From Dermatophilaceae bacterium (GTDB taxonomy: Bacteria; Actinomycetota; Actinomycetes; Actinomycetales; Dermatophilaceae): a DNA stretch of 8,407 bases. Under the pieces are notes generated by a model. It was not told where the DNA came from and made no database searches. It was given only the letters and a program-made list of their open reading frames with translations. The position numbers and the translations under genes are program-made. Positions 1 through 7,124 of this stretch are shown here, in pieces (position 1 is the first letter of the stretch; each line of letters opens with the position of its first letter). The stretch covers positions 1 to 8,407 of the forward strand of contig JABFXB010000090.1 in assembly GCA_013361975.1 (NCBI GenBank), written 5' to 3'.

Positions 1-168
1 GGGACCGGCCAACTTCGCCTCACGATCACTCGCTACGCGGTGGCGTCCGTTCCTCCCTGTCGGGCTGACGAAGAGAACACTAACCGGCCCCCCGACGAAA
101 ACACAAATCCGCCCTGTCGACCGCAGTGGTGACCGATGCTCCAGGCCGCTGACCTGCGCAGACGTCGT
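1..168. other. Region with no supported gene, downstream of deoA
   Basis: No open frame here has recognisable protein features. The short frames across it are arginine/serine-rich antisense or spill-over reading. I see no convincing terminator for deoA: the best inverted repeats just past its stop have arms of only 4-5 bp and no following T-run. The stretch from about 70 to 108 is clearly richer in A/T than the rest of the window and holds a possible minus-strand promoter and paired short direct repeats, listed separately. A gene reading leftward could begin near position 29 or 23 (GTG codons, minus strand, open to the window edge), but fewer than 30 bases are visible and no Shine-Dalgarno stands at the right distance, so I do not call it. 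Confidence 0.6.
77..106 (-). promoter_or_regulatory. Candidate minus-strand promoter left of deoA
   Basis: Read on the minus strand, TTGTGT (bases 106-101) and TAGTGT (bases 82-77) are separated by 18 bases, an acceptable spacing for a housekeeping sigma factor. TAGTGT fits the loose actinobacterial TANNNT -10 pattern, and the -35 shares only TTG with the consensus. The patch lies in the only A/T-rich part of this flank and would drive transcription out of the left end of the window. This is inference from short motifs, and a chance match is quite possible. Confidence 0.25.
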
Positions 169-1458
169 TCAGGACACCCGGTCGATGACGATCGGGGGGA
201 GGTCGGGGCGCGAGCCCTCGGGGGCGATGGTGAAGCCGCCCTCGAGCGCCTCGAGCGCACGGGCGAAGCGCTCCGGCTCGTCGGTGTGCAGCGTCATGAG
301 CGGCTCGCCCCCACGCACCGTGGCGCCGGGCTTGTGGTGCAGCTCCACGCCGGCGCCCGCCTGGACCGGGTCCTCCTTGCGCGCTCGGCCGGCGCCGAGG
401 CGCCAGGCCGCGACGCCCACGGCAAGGGCGTCGAGCTGGACGAGGACGCCGTCGGCGGGGGCGAGCACGTCGTGCGTCTCCCTGGCCGTCGGCAGCTCGG
501 CGCCGGGGTCGCCCCCCTGGGCCTTGACCATGCGGCGCCAGACGTCCATGGCGCGGCCGTCGGCGAGCACGTCGGCGGGGTCGACGTCGTCCTTGCCGGC
601 GCCGGCCACCATCTCGCGGGCCAGGGCGAGGGTCAGCTCCACGACGTCGCCGGGTCCCCCGCCGGCGAGCACCTCGACCGACTCGCGCACCTCGAGGGCG
701 TTGCCCGCGGTCAGACCGAGCGGTGTCTCCATGTTGGTGAGGAGCGCGACGGTGTGGACGCCGGCGTCCTTGCCGAGCCGCACCATGGTCTCGGCCAGCT
801 CGCGAGCCTGGCCGAGCTCCTTCATGAACGCTCCGGAGCCGACCTTGACGTCGAGCACGAGCGAGCCCGTGCCCTCGGCGATCTTCTTGCTCATGATCGA
901 GGTGGCGATGAGGGGCACGCACGACACGGTGCCCGTGACGTCACGCAACGCGTACAGCTTCTTGTCCGCGGGCGCGAGGCCCGACCCGGCGGCACAGATG
1001 ACGGCTCCGACGTCCTCGAGCTGTCGCATCATCTGCTCGTTCGTGAGGTCGGCACGCCACCCGGGGATCGCCTCGAGCTTGTCGAGCGTGCCACCCGTGT
1101 GCCCGAGTCCCCGCCCTGACAGCTGCGGGACTGCGACACCGCACGCGGCCACGATGGGCGCGAGGGGCAGGGTGATCTTGTCGCCCACTCCCCCGGTCGA
1201 GTGCTTGTCGCTCGTCGGGCGCGACAGTCCCGAGAAGTCGAGCCGCTCGCCCGAGCGGATCATGGCGTCGGCCCATCGCGCGATCTCGCGGGCGTTCATG
1301 CCGTTGAGGTAGATGGCCATCGCGAGAGCGGACATCTGCTCCTCCGCGACGACCCCACGGGTGTAGGCGTCGATGACCCAGTCGATCTGGCCGTCGGACA
1401 GCTCGGCCCGGTCGCGCTTGGCGGAAATGACGTCTACGGCATCGAAGGCTTCGCTCAC
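169..1458 (-). CDS. deoA: Thymidine phosphorylase
   Basis: This cytoplasmic salvage enzyme splits thymidine or deoxyuridine with phosphate into base and 2-deoxyribose-1-phosphate. The 429-residue length fits the family (about 430-440). The family signature SGRGLGHTGGTLDKLE is at residues 114-129. Residues matching the E. coli active site are present at an offset of one: K85/H86/S87 in SDKHSTGG and T124 (phosphate side), and R172, S187 and K191 (base side). The C-terminal PYNP domain covers roughly residues 340-420. The GTG start at 1458 is chosen because the family's N-terminal helix (VISAKRDRAELSDGQIDWVI) begins a few residues later. Longer in-frame starts would lie inside cdd. No good Shine-Dalgarno precedes the GTG. 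The gene follows cdd after 50 nt and is probably its operon partner, acting on the uridine or deoxyuridine that Cdd makes. A broader pyrimidine-nucleoside phosphorylase activity cannot be excluded from sequence. Confidence 0.96.
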   Translation of the reverse strand: MSEAFDAVDVISAKRDRAELSDGQIDWVIDAYTRGVVAEEQMSALAMAIYLNGMNAREIARWADAMIRSGERLDFSGLSRPTSDKHSTGGVGDKITLPLAPIVAACGVAVPQLSGRGLGHTGGTLDKLEAIPGWRADLTNEQMMRQLEDVGAVICAAGSGLAPADKKLYALRDVTGTVSCVPLIATSIMSKKIAEGTGSLVLDVKVGSGAFMKELGQARELAETMVRLGKDAGVHTVALLTNMETPLGLTAGNALEVRESVEVLAGGGPGDVVELTLALAREMVAGAGKDDVDPADVLADGRAMDVWRRMVKAQGGDPGAELPTARETHDVLAPADGVLVQLDALAVGVAAWRLGAGRARKEDPVQAGAGVELHHKPGATVRGGEPLMTLHTDEPERFARALEALEGGFTIAPEGSRPDLPPIVIDRVS

Positions 1459-1469
1459 CGGACCATCAT
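1455..1469 (-). other. Four-codon minicistron (MMVR-stop) overlapping the deoA start
   Basis: On the minus strand ATG ATG GTC CGG TGA runs from 1469 to 1455. Its TGA overlaps the GTG start of deoA in a GTGA arrangement. deoA itself lacks a clear Shine-Dalgarno, so reinitiation after this tiny frame could help start its translation. This is inferred from layout only, and the two ATGs could equally be accidental. Confidence 0.2.
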
Positions 1470-1508
1470 GTCCCAGCGCCGGCACGGCGCGACCGCGGAC
1501 CGCCGCGT

Positions 1509-2018
1509 TCAGCCCTCGGCGTGACGCAGGTTGTCGGGACCGAACGCCTGGGGCAGCACGGCCGACATCGGGAGCACGCCCTCGGGCGTCATGAGCAGGC
1601 AGTCCGGACCGCCGTTCTCCCACAGCAGCTGCCGGCACCGCCCGCACGGCATGAGCGCCTGGCCGTCACCGCCGACGCAGTAGACGGCGGTGAGCCGTCC
1701 ACCCCCGGTGGCGTGCAGCTCGGAGACCATGCCGCACTCGGCGCAGAGCGTCACCCCGTAGGCGGCGTTCTCGACGTTGCACCCGGCCACCACGCGACCG
1801 TCGTCGACGAGTCCGGCCACACCGACGCGGAAGTGCGAGTAGGGCGCGTAGGCGCGCTCCATGAGCTCGACCGCACGCCGCCGCAGCGCTTCCCACTCGA
1901 CCCGCACCTCCGCCGTATGCCGCCGAGCGGGCTCGGCGGCATACGGCTCGGAGGTCTCGGCCTCAGGGGTCTCGGGCTCGGAAGCGCCGCTGATGGCTCC
2001 GTCGGACGCTGCAGGCAC
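1509..2018 (-). CDS. cdd: Cytidine deaminase with N-terminal extension
   Basis: This zinc enzyme hydrolyses cytidine or deoxycytidine to uridine or deoxyuridine plus ammonia in the cytoplasm. The catalytic motif C92-A93-E94 supplies one zinc ligand and the proton-shuttling glutamate. P-C125-G-R-C128 supplies the other two ligands. GCNVENAAYG (79-88) carries the Asn81 and Glu83 that bind the ribose in this family. The residue after CAE is Cys, as in mycobacterial Cdd, rather than Arg. The protein has 169 residues against about 130 for the compact tetrameric class. The excess is an acidic, Pro/Glu-rich N-terminal stretch (residues 1-37), probably disordered. The GTG start at 2018 directly follows the ATPase stop and has AGGTGA (2031-2026) 7 nt upstream, so translation is probably coupled. 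A GTG at 1907 would give the usual core length but has no usable Shine-Dalgarno spacing. The extension contains a perfect 36-bp inverted repeat. Confidence 0.95.
   Translation of the reverse strand: MPAASDGAISGASEPETPEAETSEPYAAEPARRHTAEVRVEWEALRRRAVELMERAYAPYSHFRVGVAGLVDDGRVVAGCNVENAAYGVTLCAECGMVSELHATGGGRLTAVYCVGGDGQALMPCGRCRQLLWENGGPDCLLMTPEGVLPMSAVLPQAFGPDNLRHAEG
1912..1947. repeat. Perfect 36-bp inverted repeat inside cdd
   Basis: The left arm GCCGTATGCCGCCGAGC (1912-1928) and the right arm GCTCGGCGGCATACGGC (1931-1947) are exact reverse complements around a 2-bp centre (GG). In practice it would fold as a 15-16 bp stem with a 4-nt or slightly larger loop in the cdd mRNA. It lies wholly in the coding part of the cdd N-terminal extension (about residues 25-36), and no U-run follows on either strand, so a simple terminator is unlikely. 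It could be a mobile or dispersed palindromic element, an mRNA processing or stability site, or a protein-binding site. Confidence 0.9.
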
Positions 2019-3598
<1,580 letters not shown>

Positions 3599-3602
<4 letters not shown>

Positions 3603-4588
3603 GAGCCCTCTCCCTTCACGAACGGCTGCCCGACGGCTCCCGGTGCCCGCACGCGGCCGGCGGCGACCGCCAGCACGATGAGGGTCAGGAGGTAGGGCAG
3701 GAGGGTGATGAACTGCTGCGGGATGCTGATGACGCCCTGCAGCTGCGAGGCGAGCGCGTTGGTGAAGCCGAAGAACAGCGCTGCCGCGAAGACGCGCAGC
3801 GGTCGCCAACCGCCGAAGATGAGGATGGCGAGGGCGAGGAAGCCTCGTCCGGCGGTCATGCCGCGCTCGAAGCCGGCCGTCGCCTCCATCGAGAGGAACG
3901 CGCCTGCGGCGCCGGCGAAGATGCCGCCGATGGTGACGTTGACGAGCCGCATGCGGATGACGTCGATGCCGGCGGTGTCGGCCGCCGAGGGGTACTCGCC
4001 GATCGAACGGGTGCGCAGACCCCAGCGCGTGCGGAACAGCGCGAAGTGCACGACCGGCACCGAGATCAGGGCGAAGAGCGCGATCGGGCCGGTCTGGAAG
4101 AACACGTCACCGATGAGCGGGATCTGCGAGAGCAGCGGGATGTCCCACTGCGGCATGTTCGACGAGAGCACCTTGCCCGGCCGGTAGAAGAAGGACGTCA
4201 GGCCGGTGGCGACGATGTTGATGACGACACCGGCGATGATCTGGTCCATCAGGCCCTTGACCGTGGTCAGGGACAGGAAGGCCCCCATGACGATGCCCGA
4301 GAGCATGCCGACGAGGATGCCGACGACGAGGGAGCCGCTGGCCGCCGCGGAGAAGAACGCCGCGAAGGCGGCCACGAGCATCTGGCCCTCGATGCCGATG
4401 TTGACGACACCGGACCGCTCGCCGACGACACCGGTCAGGGCACCGAGCACGAGGGGCACGGCGAAGAACCACGCCCCCTTGAACATCGACGTCGCGACGT
4501 TGTCGTTGATCGCGTAGAAGACGTAGGCACCGACCAGCAGCACCACGATCGAGCCGGCCGCGACCTGGTTGCGCTTGAGCCATTCCAT
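3599..4588 (-). CDS. ABC transporter permease, nucleoside-uptake type (shorter subunit)
   Basis: This is one of two membrane subunits of the nucleoside importer (BPD_transp_2 class, YufQ/NupC-like). The 329-residue protein has about eight to ten hydrophobic segments, for example near residues 11-27, 40-56, 84-108, 116-135, 168-185, 218-236, 250-283 and 293-311. VVGERSGVVNIGIEGQM (54-70) is a hallmark early loop and helix of this permease class. IGEYPSAADTAGIDV (196-210) fits the cytoplasmic coupling loop that docks on the ATPase. There is no signal peptide and no soluble domain. The ATG at 4588 lies 1 nt after the TGA of the other permease, with GGGGG about 7 nt upstream. Its own TGA overlaps the ATPase ATG. 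This tight packing suggests co-translation of transporter subunits. Branched-chain amino acid permeases share the fold, but the linked BMP lipoprotein and Cdd/DeoA point to nucleosides. Confidence 0.93.
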
Positions 4589-4589
4589 G

Positions 4590-5777
4590 TCAGGACCCCC
4601 AGCTGCTCGCGAGAGCGGACGACTTGGCGGTGTGCCGACGGAAGATCAGCTTGGCGATGATCGGGAGCGACACGAGCAGCAGCGTGATCGCGAGGAGCAT
4701 GTCGACGATCTCGGGCTGGAGGCCGGTGTTGAAGCTGAGGTTGGAGGAGCCCGCCCGCAGCGCGCCGACGAGCAGTGCCGCCGGGATCGTGCCGAGCGGG
4801 TTGGACCGGGCCAGCAGGGCGATGGTGATGCCGTCGAAGCCGAGCGAGCCGGCGATGCCGTCCTGGTAGCGGTAGGGGTCGATCTCGAGGTACTCGACCG
4901 AGCCCGCGAGGCCGGCCAGGCCACCGGCGATCGCCATCGCGAGGACGATCATGCCGCTCAGCTTGATGCCGGCGTACGAGGCGGCGTGACGGTTGCGGCC
5001 GATCGTCTCGAACTGGAAGCCGAGCGTCGTGCGACGCAGCATCCACGCGACGAGGACCGCGAGCACCAGCGCGATCGGCAGGCCGATCGGCACGACGCCC
5101 AGCGGCACGAAGCGCGAGGCGTCGGGAGCGGAGTAGGAGGCCGGGTAGGGCGAGGAGGGGTCCTTGAACGGACCGTTGACGAGGTAGTCGATGAGACCTG
5201 CGGCGATCGAGTTGAGCATGATCGTCGAGATGACCTCGTGGACGCCGCGGGTCGCCTTGAGTGCACCGGCGATCGAGCCCCACATGGCGCCGAAGAGGAT
5301 GCCGGCCACCATCGCGACGACGGCGATGATCACGCCGGGCGCCTCGCGCACGGCGTGCGCGGTGGCAGCGGCGGCGATGGCGCCCGCCATCAGCTGGCCC
5401 TGCGCGCCGATGTTGAACAGTCCGACGCGGAGCGGGATGACGACCGCCAGACCACAGAGGATCAGGGGCACCATCTTCTCGAACGTGCCCTGCAGGCCGT
5501 CGGCAGTCAGGAAGGAGTAGGTGAAGAGCGTCTGGTACGCGTACGTCGGGTTGACGCCCTGCGCGCGGATGAGGAGCGCGCCGATGAGGAGCGCGGCGAC
5601 CACGGCCACGAGCGGCACGATGATCGACTGCTCCCGGACGAGGAGTCCCAGCACTCCGGTGGGTGGCGGCGGTGCGCCGCGTTCGGGCACGACCGGCGGC
5701 GGCGTCGCCTCAGTGGTCGGCTGCGTGGTCACGACGCCCTGGTCGGCGCCTGACGGCTCATCTCTCGGATCGGCCAT
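4590..5777 (-). CDS. ABC transporter permease, nucleoside-uptake type (longer subunit)
   Basis: This is the second membrane subunit of the nucleoside importer (YufP/NupB-like). It has 395 residues, longer than many relatives because of a cytoplasmic N-terminal tail of about 40 residues rich in Pro, Thr and Glu (TTQPTTEATPPPVV, then ERGAPPPPTG). Hydrophobic segments start at about residue 50. LRVGLFNIGAQGQLMAGAI (116-134) is the class hallmark, paralogous to the NIGIEGQM region of the other permease. TIGRNRHAASYAGIKLSG (258-275) is the likely ATPase-coupling loop. The loop at about 200-222 (GPFKDPSSPYPASYSAPDA) lies between membrane segments and probably faces the outside. The ATG at 5777 is chosen because GAGAGG (5789-5784) stands 6 nt upstream; a GTG at 5822 would add 15 basic residues without support. 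The gene is separated from the lipoprotein gene by a 159-bp gap with a hairpin, so its expression may be lower. Confidence 0.93.
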   Translation of the reverse strand: MADPRDEPSGADQGVVTTQPTTEATPPPVVPERGAPPPPTGVLGLLVREQSIIVPLVAVVAALLIGALLIRAQGVNPTYAYQTLFTYSFLTADGLQGTFEKMVPLILCGLAVVIPLRVGLFNIGAQGQLMAGAIAAAATAHAVREAPGVIIAVVAMVAGILFGAMWGSIAGALKATRGVHEVISTIMLNSIAAGLIDYLVNGPFKDPSSPYPASYSAPDASRFVPLGVVPIGLPIALVLAVLVAWMLRRTTLGFQFETIGRNRHAASYAGIKLSGMIVLAMAIAGGLAGLAGSVEYLEIDPYRYQDGIAGSLGFDGITIALLARSNPLGTIPAALLVGALRAGSSNLSFNTGLQPEIVDMLLAITLLLVSLPIIAKLIFRRHTAKSSALASSWGS

Positions 5778-5847
5778 CTCGGACCTCTCGACTCCTTGTC
5801 TGGACCTGTGTCTGTGGTGCACGCCGTCTCACCGGCGCAGAACGACA

Positions 5848-5880
5848 TCGAGCGGGTGCCCCTGTGGAGCACCCGCTCGA
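5848..5880. terminator. Stem-loop between lipoprotein and permease genes (attenuator or partial terminator)
   Basis: The 12-bp arms TCGAGCGGGTGC (5848-5859) and GCACCCGCTCGA (5869-5880) are perfect reverse complements around a 9-nt loop. On the minus-strand transcript no real U-run follows (TGTCGTTC), so full intrinsic termination is doubtful. A structure in this place, directly behind the binding-protein gene, commonly lets the receptor be made in excess of the membrane subunits, by partial termination or by protecting the 3' end of the upstream mRNA. A 10-bp palindrome CGTCATGACG (5885-5894) lies next to it. Confidence 0.7.
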
Positions 5881-5936
5881 CTTTCGTCATGACGGGACTC
5901 TAGTGCCCACCCCGTCAGGGGTCATGCGCTTGCGGG

Positions 5937-7013
5937 TCAGCCCGCCTTGTAGCCGGTGGCCTGCGAGCCGTCCGCGAGCTTCTTGACGATGTCGGCGACC
6001 TTCGTCTTCACGTCGGCCGGGACCTTGCTGTCGAAGTCGTGGAAGGGCGAGATGCCGGCGGTGCCGAAGAAGTTGCCGGGCTTGATCGTGTTGCCCTTGA
6101 TCGCCTTGAGCAGCTCGCCGATGCCGTCCTTCTCGTGCTTCTCGGCCGAGGTGATGAGGCACGGGTGCGCGGCCGGCAGGGTGTCCCACTGGTCGAGGTC
6201 GACACCGATGCAGAAGATCTTGTCGCCGGCGCCCGCGGTCTTCGCGGCCTCCTGGAGCGCGCCGTTGCCCGTGTTGCCACCGGCACCGAAGATGAAGTCC
6301 GCGCCCTGCGCGAGCATCTTCTTGGCCTCACCGGCACCCCACACGGGGTCGTTGAAGGCCGTGTTCGAGGCCGGGTGGTAGACCTTCGAGACCGTGACGG
6401 ACGGGTTGGCGGCCTTGGCGCCGTTCTCGTAGCCGGCGGCGTACGCCTGGGTCGGCGGGATCTCCTGGCCGAGGACGACGCCGATCTTGTTCGACTTCGT
6501 CATGAGACCGGCGAGGTAGCCGGCGGCGTAGCCCGCCTGGTCCTCGTGGAAGATCAGGCCGGTGACGTTCGGGACGACCGGGTCGGCCTGGAACTGGTCG
6601 AAGCCGATGAACTTCGTGTTGGGGTACTGCTTGCCGGCGGCGCGGGTCGCGTCACCCATGAGGAAGCCGACCGTGACGATGACGTCGTACTTCGCGTCGG
6701 TGAACTGCTTGATGTTCTTCGCGTAGTCCTTGGGGTCGGTCGTCTCGACGAACTTCGTCTGCGCGCCCAGCTCGCCCTTGACCTGCTCGACGCCCTCCCA
6801 GGCGGCCTGGTTGAAGCCCTTGTCGTCGACCTTGCCGACGTCGGTCACGAGGCCGACGCAGAACACCTCAGCGCTCGAGCAGTCGCCCGACGCGGCGCTG
6901 TTGGTGCCCCCGCCGCCGGAGCCGGTGGACGGGCCCGTGGACCCACCACAGCCAGCGAGTGCGGCGACCAGTCCGGCCGCGACGACCGCACTCAACTTCA
7001 CATGTGAACGCAA
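5937..7013 (-). CDS. BMP/PnrA-family nucleoside-binding lipoprotein
   Basis: This is the extracytoplasmic receptor of the importer, predicted to be lipid-anchored on the outer face of the membrane. The 358-residue precursor starts with a charged tip (MRSHVK) and a hydrophobic core, then lipobox L19-A20-G21-C22. A Gly/Ser/Thr-rich linker runs to about residue 44. The BMP domain follows: GLVTDVGKVDDKGFNQAAW (54-72) is the family's N-terminal ligand motif, with TVGFLMGDA (114-122), GFDQFQADP (137-145), FGAGGNTGNG (242-251) and IGVDLDQW (269-276) as further conserved turns. The start is the TTG at 7013, because AAGGAG (7025-7020) stands 6 nt upstream and it gives a compact signal peptide. The ATG at 7085 would add a non-signal-like stretch, and the GTG at 7001 is too far from the Shine-Dalgarno. 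Besides the lipid-bearing Cys22 there are four cysteines (45, 52, 268, 285), which could form disulfides. The receptor is first in the operon. Ligand identity is inferred. Confidence 0.94.
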   Translation of the reverse strand: MRSHVKLSAVVAAGLVAALAGCGGSTGPSTGSGGGGTNSAASGDCSSAEVFCVGLVTDVGKVDDKGFNQAAWEGVEQVKGELGAQTKFVETTDPKDYAKNIKQFTDAKYDVIVTVGFLMGDATRAAGKQYPNTKFIGFDQFQADPVVPNVTGLIFHEDQAGYAAGYLAGLMTKSNKIGVVLGQEIPPTQAYAAGYENGAKAANPSVTVSKVYHPASNTAFNDPVWGAGEAKKMLAQGADFIFGAGGNTGNGALQEAAKTAGAGDKIFCIGVDLDQWDTLPAAHPCLITSAEKHEKDGIGELLKAIKGNTIKPGNFFGTAGISPFHDFDSKVPADVKTKVADIVKKLADGSQATGYKAG

Positions 7014-7019
7014 GGCGCT

Positions 7020-7025
7020 CTCCTT
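7020..7025 (-). promoter_or_regulatory. Shine-Dalgarno AAGGAG deciding the TTG start of the lipoprotein
   Basis: AAGGAG (within GAAGGAGAG) reads from 7025 to 7020 on the minus strand and is followed after 6 nt by TTG. It is one of the strongest ribosome binding sites in the window and fixes the start at a rare TTG codon, fitting high receptor synthesis. Confidence 0.75.
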
Positions 7026-7034
7026 CAGTCCGTC

Positions 7035-7074
7035 GGGCCGACGACGACATCGGCCCAGATAGCACGGAACTGTA
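7035..7074 (-). promoter_or_regulatory. Candidate promoter and leader inverted repeat of the nucleoside operon
   Basis: The 111-bp gap between the M20 stop and the lipoprotein start is the natural place for the operon promoter. On the minus strand TACAGT (7074-7069) fits TATAAT at four of six positions and would give a leader of about 50 nt. I see no good -35. Within the leader, GGGCCGA (plus 7035-7041) and TCGGCCC (7050-7056) form a 7-bp inverted repeat with an 8-bp spacer. It could be an operator just downstream of the start point or a small RNA hairpin ahead of the Shine-Dalgarno. I see no known riboswitch core here. Confidence 0.3.
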
Positions 7075-7124
7075 GACCCCGCCACGACAAGATCTGAGCC
7101 CCTCCGAGCAAGTCGCAGGAAGTG

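Noticed and set aside
1..168. Terminator after deoA
   Set aside because: Only 4-5 bp arms could be found and no T-run follows, so termination may occur further left or the operon may continue.
33..260. A 75-codon minus-strand frame past the deoA stop with FVFSS and LVFSS
   Set aside because: It overlaps the deoA C-terminus, has no ribosome binding site and is Arg/Ser-rich. The repeated FSS merely reflects the short DNA repeats there.
80..1119. Long frames of 280 to 375 codons in both orientations over deoA
   Set aside because: They overlap deoA in other frames, are Arg- or Ser/Pro-rich low-complexity translations, and compete with a complete thymidine phosphorylase.
1455..1647. Longer in-frame start for deoA inside cdd
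   Set aside because: The extra 63 residues are a shadow of the cdd 3' end, and the family's first helix begins just after the GTG at 1458.
1905..1907. GTG at 1907 as the cdd start
   Set aside because: It gives the usual family length, but GGAG touches the GTG with no spacing, while GTG 2018 has a proper AGGTGA at 7 nt. It is kept only as an alternative.
7014..7124. Purine-type riboswitch ahead of the lipoprotein gene
   Set aside because: The gap is short, and I could not identify the conserved junction elements of known purine riboswitches. Only one 7-bp inverted repeat is present.
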